A DNA stretch of 20,105 nucleotides, taken from positions 1 to 20,105 of the forward strand of contig DDKP01000053.1 of NCBI GenBank assembly GCA_002339745.1, given 5' to 3'. Below are positions 6,198 to 14,077 of the stretch, in pieces. Under the pieces are notes generated by a model. It was not told where the DNA came from. It did no database searches and saw only the letters and a list, made by a program, of their open reading frames with translations. This DNA is from Firmicutes bacterium UBA2595 (lineage in GTDB: Bacteria > Bacillota > Thermincolia > Thermincolales > UBA2595). The position numbers were made by a program, and so were the translations under genes. The first letter of the stretch is position 1. Each line of letters starts with the position of its first letter.

Positions 6198-7541
6198 TCA
6201 ATCTTCAAGTCTTCTCTGGATGAAATTTGTATAAAAATCCCCTCTTTGGAAGAACGCGTTGTCCAGAATTCTCAAGTGGAAGGGTATTGTGGTTTTGATC
6301 CCTTCTATCATGTATTCCTCCAGGGCCCTTCTCATTCTTACTATTGCTTCATTCCTGTCTTTACCCCACACTATAAGTTTCGAAATCATTGAATCGTAAT
6401 AGGGGGGGATTTGGTAACCTTCATATGCGGCGCTGTCCACCCTTACGCCCATGCCGCCGGGCGCGTGATAACCGGTAATTTTCCCTGGGGAAGGCATGAA
6501 ATTCCGGTTGGGGTCTTCAGCATTAATCCGGCATTCCATGGCCCAACCGTTAATTTTTATATCTTTTTGGGAGTATCCCAGCTTTTCTCCGGCTGCCAGC
6601 CGGATCTGTTCCTTGATCAGGTCAATCCCGGTTACCAGTTCTGTCACAGGATGCTCCACCTGAATCCTGGTGTTCATTTCCATGAAATAAAAGTTGTTGT
6701 GCTTGTCTAAAAGAAATTCCACTGTGCCGGCATTGGAGTAATTAACCGCTTTAGCCCCCCTGACAGCCGTCTCACCCATTTTTTTGCGAAGTTCCGGCGT
6801 TACCGCAGTGGAGGGCGCTTCTTCCAGCAGTTTCTGGTTTCGCCGCTGAATGGAGCAGTCCCGCTCTCCAAGATAGACGGTATTTCCGTAATTGTCGGCC
6901 AAAACCTGGAATTCTATATGCCTTGGTTCCTCCAGGTATTTTTCGATATAAACTTCCCCGTTGCCAAAAGCGGCTTCCGCTTCTGACTGAGCAGTTTGGA
7001 TAGCTTTGACCAGGTCATGCTTGGACTGGGCAATCCGCATCCCCTTCCCACCGCCTCCGGCAGAAGCTTTAATTATCACGGGGTAACCGATTTCCTTGGC
7101 AATTTTCACTGCTTCGTCGGTATCCCTGATCACGCCTTCGGTGCCAGGGACAACCGGGACCCCGGCTTTTATCATTGTTTCCCTGGCTACTGCCTTGTCA
7201 CCCATTTTTTGCAGGGCTTCCGGGGCAGGTCCAATAAATTTAATCCCGCAGCTCTCACAAATTTCGGCAAAATCAGCATTCTCAGCCAAAAAACCGTATC
7301 CGGGATGTATGGCATCAGCCCCTGAAACCTCTGCCGCGCTTATTATATTCGCTTTATTGAGGTAACTGCGGCCTGATGGAGGCGGGCCGATACAAAAAGC
7401 CTCATCAGCAAATTTGACGTGCAGTGAATCACGGTCAGCCTCCGAATAAACGGCAACCGTCCTGATATCCATCTCCTTACAGGCCCTTATAATCCTCAAT
7501 GCTATTTCTCCCCGGTTGGCTATTAGTATCTTGTTAAACAT
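6198..7541 (-). CDS. accC: Biotin carboxylase (AccC / PycA type)
   Basis: This 447-residue ATP-grasp enzyme carboxylates the biotin on a carrier protein using ATP and bicarbonate. It has the N-terminal FNKILIANRGEIALRI, the HPGYGFLAENADFA block, the glycine-rich lid KASAGGGGKGMRIA (159-171), the EAPSTAVTP loop, MNTRIQVEHPVTE with the metal/catalytic Glu and Arg, and RINAEDP. The length is the family norm. The true start is ATG 7541 with GGAGGTG 5 nt upstream; the open frame upstream of it is only the end of the previous gene read in another frame. It lies 49 bp behind the carboxyltransferase-BCCP fusion gene. It may serve pyruvate carboxylase, acetyl-CoA carboxylase, or both. Confidence 0.95.
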   Translation of the reverse strand: MFNKILIANRGEIALRIIRACKEMDIRTVAVYSEADRDSLHVKFADEAFCIGPPPSGRSYLNKANIISAAEVSGADAIHPGYGFLAENADFAEICESCGIKFIGPAPEALQKMGDKAVARETMIKAGVPVVPGTEGVIRDTDEAVKIAKEIGYPVIIKASAGGGGKGMRIAQSKHDLVKAIQTAQSEAEAAFGNGEVYIEKYLEEPRHIEFQVLADNYGNTVYLGERDCSIQRRNQKLLEEAPSTAVTPELRKKMGETAVRGAKAVNYSNAGTVEFLLDKHNNFYFMEMNTRIQVEHPVTELVTGIDLIKEQIRLAAGEKLGYSQKDIKINGWAMECRINAEDPNRNFMPSPGKITGYHAPGGMGVRVDSAAYEGYQIPPYYDSMISKLIVWGKDRNEAIVRMRRALEEYMIEGIKTTIPFHLRILDNAFFQRGDFYTNFIQRRLED

Positions 7542-7590
7542 CTTACACCTCCGCACCGGCTGTATCTGTAGAGCTATCACCGTATCGTAT

Positions 7591-8043
7591 TCATACCTTC
7601 TCAACCAGGAACAAGGTCTGTCCGTACTCAACCGGCTGGCCGTTTTCCACCAGAATATCGACGATCCGCCCCGAAAACTCGGCTTCGATCTCATTCATCA
7701 GTTTCATGGCCTCGATAATACATACAGTCTGACCTTCCGTTACCATCTGGCCTACCTCAACAAAAGAAGCCGCTTCCGGAGCAGGAGCACGGTAGAAGGT
7801 GCCTACCATGGGGGCCACTATCGGAACAAGGTTTTGACTGGTTCCGGCTGTATTTTCGGGCAATTTTTCTTTCTTTACTTCACCGGTATTATCCTTAAAC
7901 GGAAACTCGCCTGAGGGCAAACCAGCGTTCCCGGCCCCGGTTTTCTTGATAGAGACTTTGACACCGGCGCTCTCCAGGTGTAATTCGCAGATATCGGTTT
8001 CATCCAGCATTTTTATCAGTTCTTTTATTTCAGAAAGATTCAT
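7591..8043 (-). CDS. accB: Internal AccB (biotin carboxyl carrier protein) translation product inside the fusion gene
   Basis: An ATG at 8043, in frame with the fusion gene, begins exactly where the AccB family normally begins (MNLSEIKELI). Upstream on the minus strand is AAGGAGGG (8058-8051), a near-perfect Shine-Dalgarno at 7-8 nt. Translation from here gives 150 residues, the usual AccB length, with the AMKLMNE biotin site. The same DNA may therefore yield both a fused carboxylase subunit and free BCCP for AccC or acetyl-CoA carboxylase. The signal may instead be a relic of the separate accB gene from before the fusion. Confidence 0.55.
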   Translation of the reverse strand: MNLSEIKELIKMLDETDICELHLESAGVKVSIKKTGAGNAGLPSGEFPFKDNTGEVKKEKLPENTAGTSQNLVPIVAPMVGTFYRAPAPEAASFVEVGQMVTEGQTVCIIEAMKLMNEIEAEFSGRIVDILVENGQPVEYGQTLFLVEKV

Positions 8044-9495
8044 TTTCTTACCCTCCTTAGTAACTTCAACTGCCGGGAGTCCTACCTCAACCTCTTTTGG
8101 CTTTTCCACCAAATCTGGCTGCGGAGTTGCATCCTCAGTATCCAGCCCTTTATTCCGGCGCCATTCAAAGAATTTCCTCGCCACCTGGGGAAACAGGGCA
8201 TATGATAGCACGTCTTCTTCCGACTCAGCCAAATCCTGGATTTCTTTCCTTAGTGTATCCAGTTTTGGCTCCAGTAAGTCAGCAGGCCGGCACTTGATCA
8301 GTTTTGTATCACCGTTACCCAGTATTTTCCGGATGATTTCTTCCTTTATGGGCGCCGGCGGCTTTCCATACAGGCCCTGGACATAAGTCCTGACCTCCCC
8401 GGGCACCAGTTTATACCTTTGGCCGCTCAGCACGTTAAGGACGGCCTGGGCGCCAACAATCTGGCTGGTCGGAGTGACAAGCGGGGGGTAACCAAGGTCT
8501 TCCCTCACTCTTGGTATTTCTTCCAGGACATCATGAATCCGGTGCAGGGCCTTCTGCTCTTCCAACTGGGAAACAAAGTTGGAAATCATTCCTCCCGGAA
8601 CCTGGTGCTCAAATACCCTCATGTCGGTAATCCTGGTAACTCCCCGTTCAAAACCGCGTTTTTTCCGGAGTTCTTCAAAGTACTTGGAAACCTCAAAGAG
8701 GATATGTATATCGAGCCTGGTATCGTATGGCGATTCCTGAAGAATCCTCACCACAGTTTCCACCGGCGGCTGGGAAGCGCCGAAGGCCAGGGGCACGGAA
8801 GCTGTATCAATCACGTCCACACCGGCATCGGCAGCCTTTATGTAGGCCCCTACAGCCAGGCCGCCAATATAGTGGCAGTGGAGTTGGACCGGAATCTTAA
8901 GGTTCTTTTTGAACAGTTTAACTAGGTCATATGCTACATATGGAGAGAGCAGGCCGGCCATGTCCTTGATACAGATGGAGTCCGCCCCCATCTCCTCAAG
9001 CGCACGCGCAGTTTTCAAATAATATTCCATAGTATGTACCGGGCTGATGGTATAAACAACCGCCGCCTGTACATGAGCCCCTTCCTGTTTGGCTACCTTC
9101 ATCGGAACTTCCAGGTTTCTGATATCGTTAAGGGCATCAAAGATACGGATAATATCTATACCGTTTTCAACAGCCTTTTTTACAAATTCCTCTACAATAT
9201 CATCCGGATAGTGCTGGTAACCAACAAGGGATTGGCCCCTCAGGAGCATTTGCAGGGGGGTCTTTTTAACTATTTTTTTGAGCTGCCGCAGCCTTTGCCA
9301 GGGGTCCTCATTGAGATATCTCAGGCATACGTCAAATGTTGCTCCGCCCCAGACCTCCAGAGAGTGGTAACCTACCTGGTCAATTTTTTCGGCAATCGGG
9401 AGCATTTCGTCGGTACGCATACGGGTCGCCCAGAGGCTTTGATGGGCATCTCTTAAAGTCGTATCCGTTATTTCCACTTTGTGAGCCTTAACCAC
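7591..9495 (-). CDS. pycB: Pyruvate carboxylase B/oxaloacetate decarboxylase alpha-type carboxyltransferase fused to AccB-type BCCP
   Basis: This 634-residue protein carries two parts. Residues 1-470 are a carboxyltransferase TIM barrel: EITDTTLRDAHQS with metal Asp 16, CIKDMAG with the carbamylated Lys 177, metal His pair H206/H208 (LHCHY), and VTPTSQIVG with the conserved Thr of the biotin pocket. Residues 485-634 form a complete AccB: MNLSEIKELIKMLDETDI start, Pro/Gly linker, and biotinyl domain with EAMKLMNE, biotinyl Lys K598 36 residues from the end. Ordinary OadA proteins have a biotinyl domain but not the AccB N-terminal helix, so this looks like the fusion of pycB with accB. GTG start with GGGAGGG upstream. 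With accC it should form a pyruvate carboxylase or transcarboxylase (oxaloacetate supply). Which acceptor is used cannot be read from the sequence. Confidence 0.9.
   Translation of the reverse strand: MVKAHKVEITDTTLRDAHQSLWATRMRTDEMLPIAEKIDQVGYHSLEVWGGATFDVCLRYLNEDPWQRLRQLKKIVKKTPLQMLLRGQSLVGYQHYPDDIVEEFVKKAVENGIDIIRIFDALNDIRNLEVPMKVAKQEGAHVQAAVVYTISPVHTMEYYLKTARALEEMGADSICIKDMAGLLSPYVAYDLVKLFKKNLKIPVQLHCHYIGGLAVGAYIKAADAGVDVIDTASVPLAFGASQPPVETVVRILQESPYDTRLDIHILFEVSKYFEELRKKRGFERGVTRITDMRVFEHQVPGGMISNFVSQLEEQKALHRIHDVLEEIPRVREDLGYPPLVTPTSQIVGAQAVLNVLSGQRYKLVPGEVRTYVQGLYGKPPAPIKEEIIRKILGNGDTKLIKCRPADLLEPKLDTLRKEIQDLAESEEDVLSYALFPQVARKFFEWRRNKGLDTEDATPQPDLVEKPKEVEVGLPAVEVTKEGKKMNLSEIKELIKMLDETDICELHLESAGVKVSIKKTGAGNAGLPSGEFPFKDNTGEVKKEKLPENTAGTSQNLVPIVAPMVGTFYRAPAPEAASFVEVGQMVTEGQTVCIIEAMKLMNEIEAEFSGRIVDILVENGQPVEYGQTLFLVEKV
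8051..8058 (-). promoter_or_regulatory. Internal Shine-Dalgarno inside the pycB-accB fusion
   Basis: AAGGAGGG, 7 nt before ATG 8043. In the fusion protein it encodes part of the TKEGKK linker just before the AccB module. It decides the proposed internal start. Confidence 0.6.
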
Positions 9496-9558
9496 GTCTA
9501 TCCCTCCCTTTTCTTGTCCGCACAGTCACAAACAATTCCCGCATAAAACAACATAAAA

Positions 9559-9590
9559 TCTCAGGCTATTACGGTTCAAATAACCTGAGA
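9559..9590 (-). terminator. Hairpin between spoIIIAH and the pyc/acc operon (terminator or attenuator)
   Basis: On the minus strand TCTCAGGTTATT pairs with AATAGCCTGAGA (12 bp, one mismatch) around an eight-base loop, followed by TTTTATGTTGTTTT. It is the only hairpin after spoIIIAH, so it may end that operon. It also lies downstream of a sigma-A promoter and inside the 5' leader of the next operon, so it could attenuate that operon. On the plus strand it is followed by six T but no plus-strand gene exists. Confidence 0.6.
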
Positions 9591-9628
9591 ATTTTTTATT
9601 ATTAGGGTAAAACCTTCTACGTTTTATA

Positions 9629-9657
9629 ATTATATGCTGTGCCGCTCTTTATTTCAA
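9629..9657 (-). promoter_or_regulatory. Strong sigma-A promoter of the pyc/acc operon
   Basis: TTGAAA (9657-9652), exactly 17 bp, then TATAAT (9634-9629). The predicted start near 9622 gives a leader of about 127 nt that contains the hairpin at 9559-9590. Confidence 0.75.
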
Positions 9658-9703
9658 TAGTTTTTACTCAAGTATACAATATTACGGAAATAAACTCCTT
9701 ACA

Positions 9704-10303
9704 TCACACTTTCGGAATCACAACTATATTCTCCGGGGTGAGGCCGGTCACCCTTACGGCAATATCCGTAAGTTTATTTTTGTCCATGGGAGTCAGCGCT
9801 GGTGTCTGGACTATAATAGTGGCAGACTTTTCCTGGACAAAAGCCACCGCGTCCTTAAAGTTTTCGGCCCGGATAAGGTTTTCTATCTTCATTTCGGTGT
9901 CAATGGCTTGTGAAATCGCCAACAACCTCCGGTTGGCTTCCTTCCTGCTTTCCTCCGATGAATTCTGGTTATTCACAATTTCCCTCAACAGGTCAATCTG
10001 CTGGCTCCTGGTCCTGTCTCTTTCCAGCCGGTATTCCACAAAGAATTCATGTTTAGCCTTCAAATCCTTTCTTTCTTCGCTTCTCTCCCCGTTTTTTGCC
10101 TGCCCGGCCGGACTCTTCGCCGGAGGGGTTCCGGGTTCGGTTGTCCCAGCCTGGGTGCCTACCGTAGGGGGTCCCGCCTCCCTGCTTCCCGGCAGACCAT
10201 ACAGCCCCAGCGCCAATTGATATAATCCGGCGACAACCAGCACAATTCCGGTGAACAGGACAGCGATCCATATACCGTTTTTCCCGAGAAAAATTGTTTT
10301 CAT
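9704..10303 (-). CDS. spoIIIAH: Stage III sporulation protein AH
   Basis: SpoIIIAH is the mother-cell partner of forespore SpoIIQ; the two meet in the space between the membranes and form the core of the A-Q channel. The 199-residue protein has one N-terminal membrane helix (about 12-30), a Pro/Gly/Ala-rich linker (about 35-70), and a helix-rich domain ending in a YscJ/FliF-like ring-building fold (ENLIRAENFKDAVAF, LTDIAVRVTGLTPENIVVIPKV). The length is close to the Bacillus protein. It is the last gene of the operon, 7 bp behind spoIIIAG. A promoter for the next operon and a hairpin follow. Confidence 0.93.
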   Translation of the reverse strand: MKTIFLGKNGIWIAVLFTGIVLVVAGLYQLALGLYGLPGSREAGPPTVGTQAGTTEPGTPPAKSPAGQAKNGERSEERKDLKAKHEFFVEYRLERDRTRSQQIDLLREIVNNQNSSEESRKEANRRLLAISQAIDTEMKIENLIRAENFKDAVAFVQEKSATIIVQTPALTPMDKNKLTDIAVRVTGLTPENIVVIPKV

Positions 10304-10310
10304 CAGCTAA

Positions 10311-10961
10311 TCACCTGCTTTCCTTCGACAAAACTATGACCTTGTAAAGAGGTACATCAAGGTATACCTGAACCGCTTTCATTAAGTCGGCCTTGATAAC
10401 CGGGTTTTCTGCACCCTCTGCCACAACGACAACCCCTTTTACTTCCGGTTTTACCTCTTTGACTACGACAGGCTCCTCCCTACTCCCCTGGTTTTCCCTC
10501 ACTAAAACCATCTGTCCGTTTTCGTTGGTTTCGGTTATTGTCCGGTTTCCGCCCTTCTGGTCATGCTCCTGGGTGGTTTTATTATTGGTGCTGGTATTGA
10601 CTGCATAGTCCTTCTCCGTAGTGGACGCCAGGTTTACCGTTACCGTTATGTCCCCCACCCCGCTTATCTGGGCCAGCACCGCTTCCAATTTGCGGGCCAG
10701 CGAGCTCTCCAACTCATCAACATCCGGAGAAGAACTGCGTAATGACTCTACCTGGAAATTTCCCGGAGATTTTAACTCTGCTGTTTCATCCAGGACTTTT
10801 CCACCTCCCGCGAACAAGTTAGCCAACACGATCAATAGCACCCCAGCTGTTGCCACAATCATCAGGATGTTAATTTTTTTCCAGACCGGCCCCCGGATGT
10901 TACCGGGCCCCGCTTCACCCGCCCCAAATACTCTTTTAAACATTTCCGTAAGCTTTGTCAA
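10311..10961 (-). CDS. spoIIIAG: Stage III sporulation protein AG
   Basis: SpoIIIAG forms a large ring in the intermembrane space of the engulfed forespore. This 216-residue protein has a single membrane helix (about 27-48, ILMIVATAGVLLIVLANLF) and then the ring-building domain. VNLASTTEKDYAVNTSTNNKTTQEHDQKG is the polar insert, and VVKEVKPEVKGVVVVAEGAENP the conserved strand block. The TTG at 10961 has AGGAGG 8 nt upstream and is preferred to the GTG at 10970, which overlaps that site. The gap to spoIIIAF is about 12 bp, so the genes are coupled. Confidence 0.93.
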   Translation of the reverse strand: MTKLTEMFKRVFGAGEAGPGNIRGPVWKKINILMIVATAGVLLIVLANLFAGGGKVLDETAELKSPGNFQVESLRSSSPDVDELESSLARKLEAVLAQISGVGDITVTVNLASTTEKDYAVNTSTNNKTTQEHDQKGGNRTITETNENGQMVLVRENQGSREEPVVVKEVKPEVKGVVVVAEGAENPVIKADLMKAVQVYLDVPLYKVIVLSKESR

Positions 10962-10973
10962 AATAAACACCTC

Positions 10974-11630
10974 CTAATTCCTGATTACTACCTGTTCGGG
11001 AAGTAGACCGTAAAAATTGGCTATCACGTCCCGTAAGCGGGAAATATCTTGAATTTTTTGGACACCGGAATCATTTTTTACAGCGTTACCCGCATTTTCT
11101 GTCTCATGTAAACCGGTATCTACACTAATCTCATCTATTTGCACCTCCCCGGCTGCCGTTTTACTGTTCCTGTCGCGGTTATCCTGCCTGCCGGACCGGT
11201 TTCCTGTCTGGATTGTTATCCTGTTCACCTGTCCGAAACGGGGGTCGGCAGAATCTTCAATGATGTCTACATCGACTCCCGTGACCATGATGTCCTGATA
11301 CAAGCCGGAGAGAGCCATCACCTGTTTGGACAGCTTTTCCTTATATTGTCCGACTACTTTTTTTCTCTGGGTTACAGCCATTTCTCTGCCGTTCCTGACC
11401 AGATCCGCAGTGTCTCCTGTAGTTCCGGAAGGAAGGTTCTCCAGAACTTCAAAAGAAAAACCCTTATGAATTATGGCCAGGAACGGGTTAAGGACCGCGA
11501 CTATGATAAACAGTCCGATAATCAGGTTAATATAGCGCTTCATGTCACTTCTTGGCATCATAATCTCCAAAAATGCTGCCACCATTACAATTATCAGCAC
11601 ACTTTTAACCATCATTCGCAGGGCTTCCAT
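10974..11630 (-). CDS. spoIIIAF: Stage III sporulation protein AF
   Basis: 218 residues with two N-terminal membrane helices (about 8-24 and 34-54) and a soluble C-terminal region with the family's VDIIEDSADPRFGQVNRITI strand and terminal LRDVIANFYGLLPEQVVIRN. SpoIIIAF has a ring-building-like fold in Bacillus. ATG with GAGGTGACC upstream; that ribosome site overlaps the stop of spoIIIAE (4 bp gap), indicating translational coupling. A polar Ser/Asn/Arg-rich insert around 145-165 looks poorly conserved. Confidence 0.9.
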   Translation of the reverse strand: MEALRMMVKSVLIIVMVAAFLEIMMPRSDMKRYINLIIGLFIIVAVLNPFLAIIHKGFSFEVLENLPSGTTGDTADLVRNGREMAVTQRKKVVGQYKEKLSKQVMALSGLYQDIMVTGVDVDIIEDSADPRFGQVNRITIQTGNRSGRQDNRDRNSKTAAGEVQIDEISVDTGLHETENAGNAVKNDSGVQKIQDISRLRDVIANFYGLLPEQVVIRN

Positions 11631-11634
11631 CTGG

Positions 11635-12864
11635 TCACCTCAACATTAAACTGAAATCCCCCGCCCCCACTACTATAGCGATTACGAAGAAGAACATGAT
11701 CCCTACCGCGGCTACTGCAACAAAGACCATGGTCAGGCTGTTGCCCATAGTATTGAGGGAATCGGCGATCAATTTATCACCTACAGGCTGAAGCGCCGCC
11801 GCCGCAATCTTATATATAAGCATCAGGGATATTATCTTTAAAATTGGAAATGCGCATATAAAAAAAACCACCAGGATCCCTATCAGACCTATTGCATTTT
11901 TCAGCAGGAGGGAAGTCCCCACCACTGCTTCCAGGGCATCTGAAAATAATTTGCCGACTATCGGGACAAAGACTCCTATACCAAATTTCGCCGTCCTCAT
12001 GGCTACACCGTCAGCCACTGACCCGGCAATTCCCTGAACCATCATAAAACCCAGGAAAACGGTAAATAAGAGCCCCAAAAGGCCAATGCTCCACTGTTTC
12101 AGCAGGTCCGCCAGCCTCGATACTTCTACCCTGGAGGTGATGTTGTTGGCCAGTCCAAGAATGACGGCAAAAAATATAAGGGGGAAGACAATGTTTTTAA
12201 TTAGTGTACTTATTGTACTCAAAACCATCAGGGTGAGGGGGTGAAAGAGCGCCGCCGTGGTGATGTTGCCCATAGCAGTGAGCAGGGTAATCAGGATAGG
12301 CAGCATGGCCTGCATAAAAGAAACCATGTCTTCGATAGCCTTGCGCCCTGTTTGAATCGCTATTGTAAAAGAACCAAGAGCCATGGTGAGAAGCACCAGA
12401 AAACATACAAACCACGCGATTTTCCCGACAGTACCGTTTTCGAAGGCTGACTGGACATTCTGCAGGATTGCGCAAAGAACTGCCAGAACAAGCAGCTGGC
12501 CCAGAAGCCTCGAGTTGGCCACCATCTCCCTGAAAAGGTACTTCAGGAGCCCCTTTATCACCTCATCCGCACTTATTCCAAGCTCACCCCGGGCCAGGCT
12601 GCCTAACATTTCCCGCAGGTTCAACTGTGGAATAAAAGTGTTAAGGTCTTCATTGATCTGGGACAGGTATTTTTCGATAGTCTCCATGTTCAGGGCCGAT
12701 ACCTGCTCGTGCAGTTCTTGGCTCTCCAGTCCTCCCGCTGTGACATCAGGGTTTCCGCCTCCAACGGATTGAGCAGCCACGGCCAAGGATAAACCAAACA
12801 TTAAGCCGCTGGAGACAAAGACAATAAGGAAACATACTATGGCAAGGAGAGCGGGCTTTTTCAT
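11635..12864 (-). CDS. spoIIIAE: Stage III sporulation protein AE
   Basis: SpoIIIAE is the large polytopic membrane protein of the channel. The 409-residue protein has a signal-peptide-like N-terminus (KKPALLAIVCFLIVFVSSGLMFG), a soluble region with amphipathic helices to about 120, then seven or more hydrophobic segments. Conserved blocks include ALFHPLTLMVLSTISTLIKNIVFPLIFF, GVFVPIVGKLFSDALE and the C-terminal KIAAAALQPVGDKLIADSLNTMG. ATG with AGGGAG upstream; 12 bp after spoIIIAD. Confidence 0.95.
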   Translation of the reverse strand: MKKPALLAIVCFLIVFVSSGLMFGLSLAVAAQSVGGGNPDVTAGGLESQELHEQVSALNMETIEKYLSQINEDLNTFIPQLNLREMLGSLARGELGISADEVIKGLLKYLFREMVANSRLLGQLLVLAVLCAILQNVQSAFENGTVGKIAWFVCFLVLLTMALGSFTIAIQTGRKAIEDMVSFMQAMLPILITLLTAMGNITTAALFHPLTLMVLSTISTLIKNIVFPLIFFAVILGLANNITSRVEVSRLADLLKQWSIGLLGLLFTVFLGFMMVQGIAGSVADGVAMRTAKFGIGVFVPIVGKLFSDALEAVVGTSLLLKNAIGLIGILVVFFICAFPILKIISLMLIYKIAAAALQPVGDKLIADSLNTMGNSLTMVFVAVAAVGIMFFFVIAIVVGAGDFSLMLR

Positions 12865-12876
12865 TTTTCCAACTCC

Positions 12877-13263
12877 CTAAGGTATCAGTTTCAGCAGTGA
12901 ATCGAATACTGCAACTATAATTGGAATGGCCAGTACAATTACGATAACCTTGGCTGCAAATTCTATCTTCGATGCTACCGCGCCCTCGCCGGCATCCCGG
13001 CATATCTGGGCTCCAAATTCGGCAATGTACGCCACTCCGATGATTTTAAGGATTGTTCCCATGTATAAAAAACTTATATTGGTTTTCTGGGCCAGCTGTT
13101 TCATCAGGGAAATCACGGAATTAATCTTGCCCAGCATCATGGTGAAGATAACTACCCCAGTCACAATGCTTAACTGAACAGCCAGTTCGGGGCGCTGCTG
13201 TTTGATGATGACTACGAGGATTGTTACAACAAGGCCCAATCCAACAATTTTGATTATGTCCAA
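12877..13263 (-). CDS. spoIIIAD: Stage III sporulation protein AD
   Basis: This 128-residue, very hydrophobic protein has four likely membrane helices. The family motifs IIKIVGLGLVVTILVVIIKQQRPELA at the start and AYIAEFGAQICRDAGEGAVASKIEFAAKVI are clear. I chose the TTG at 13263 because AAGGGG lies 8 nt upstream, and it matches the family N-terminus; the GTG at 13272 sits on the ribosome site. It is tightly linked to spoIIIAC, whose product is a shorter relative of the same fold. Confidence 0.92.
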   Translation of the reverse strand: MDIIKIVGLGLVVTILVVIIKQQRPELAVQLSIVTGVVIFTMMLGKINSVISLMKQLAQKTNISFLYMGTILKIIGVAYIAEFGAQICRDAGEGAVASKIEFAAKVIVIVLAIPIIVAVFDSLLKLIP

Positions 13264-13275
13264 GTCATCCACCCC

Positions 13276-13473
13276 TTAGTAAATCTGGAAGACCGACCTG
13301 ACCGTATCAAAAAGGTTTGCTATTTTGGGGATAACCATTGCCAGCACCACCACTATTCCCAACAGCAGTGTGGAAAAAGCAAATTCGTCCCTGCCGGCCT
13401 GTTTGAGGACAGTATAGATTACGGTAATGACAATACTTATTCCGGCTAATTGGAAAATCAGATCTGTGTCCAT
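13276..13473 (-). CDS. spoIIIAC: Stage III sporulation protein AC
   Basis: A 65-residue protein with two membrane helices (about 4-23 and 33-51), the normal size of SpoIIIAC, with the family block LKQAGRDEFAFSTLLLGIVVVL. The ATG at 13473 has a perfect AAGGAGG 7 nt upstream; an in-frame upstream ATG at 13497 adds eight unconserved residues and is not needed. It is separated from spoIIIAB by 76 bp that hold short repeats and a hairpin, the only large gap inside the operon. Confidence 0.93.
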   Translation of the reverse strand: MDTDLIFQLAGISIVITVIYTVLKQAGRDEFAFSTLLLGIVVVLAMVIPKIANLFDTVRSVFQIY

Positions 13474-13492
13474 AAATGTTCCTCCTTGACAA

Positions 13493-13553
13493 GTCACCGG
13501 TGGCCAGTGACAAAATAGGTAACAGGTATCAGGTATCTACCACTCACCACTAA
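13493..13553. repeat. Short 7-bp tandem repeats and hairpin inside the spoIIIA operon
   Basis: Plus-strand AGGTAAC-AGGTATC-AGGTATC (13517-13537) are three 7-bp units in tandem. Then come CCACTCA and CCACTAA (13540-13553). A hairpin GTCACCGG/CCAGTGAC with one wobble is at 13493-13511. The array starts at the stop codon of spoIIIAB. It looks like an inserted low-complexity intergenic element rather than coding DNA. Confidence 0.6.
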
Positions 13554-14077
13554 TATAGGATAAGTACCAGCATCAACCCACCCAAAAATCCCAGGTGCTT
13601 GTATACCGACGAATTTTTCCTGGACAGGGACTCCGCCTGGATGGACGCCTGCTTTAGCTGGGTTTTGGCCAGCTGGAGATGTTTAGCCTGATCCTCCCGG
13701 TCCGAGGCTCCCAGCGACACGCCGAACCTCCTAAGAATAAGCAAATCCTGGTTATTAAGGGCAGAGTCCGGGGAAAACCTGTCAATGGCTCTTTCCCATG
13801 CTTCTCCGGCAGTAATGCCTTTCATTTTTCCTAACTCTTCTGCCGTATATCTGAATAAACCGGCCATCGGCCAATCGCATTTGGCAGCAACATGGCTGAG
13901 GGCTTCCGGAAGGGGTGTGGCTCCGTAGATTATTTCGGTTTCCAGTATCTGGAGGGCAATTTCCAGAGCGGCAAGCTGCTGGGGCCTTCTTTCATATATC
14001 CGGGCCCATGTATATCCCAAACTCCCGCAAGCTATAACTGTCAGGCATGCCCCGATCAGTTTAACCATTCCTTTCAC
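13550..14077 (-). CDS. spoIIIAB: Stage III sporulation protein AB
   Basis: A 175-residue protein with an N-terminal membrane helix (about 5-24), a helical central part with the conserved RPQQLAALEIALQILETEIIYGATPLPEAL motif, and a C-terminal hydrophobic segment (GFLGGLMLVLILY). The fold resembles the GspF/PilC pilin-assembly proteins that partner ATPases like SpoIIIAA. The start ATG overlaps the spoIIIAA stop by 4 bp, showing translational coupling. Length is typical. Confidence 0.93.
   Translation of the reverse strand: MKGMVKLIGACLTVIACGSLGYTWARIYERRPQQLAALEIALQILETEIIYGATPLPEALSHVAAKCDWPMAGLFRYTAEELGKMKGITAGEAWERAIDRFSPDSALNNQDLLILRRFGVSLGASDREDQAKHLQLAKTQLKQASIQAESLSRKNSSVYKHLGFLGGLMLVLILY

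Noticed and set aside
7542..7694. Upstream extension of accC by 51 codons
   Set aside because: It overlaps the end of the carboxyltransferase-BCCP gene in another frame; AccC proteins begin at the FNKILIANRGEIA block, where a good ribosome site is found.
8740..8800. GASQP in place of a more usual GTSQP in the carboxyltransferase, considered as loss of a catalytic Thr
   Set aside because: The conserved catalytic Thr of this family lies later, in the VTPTSQ motif, which is intact here.
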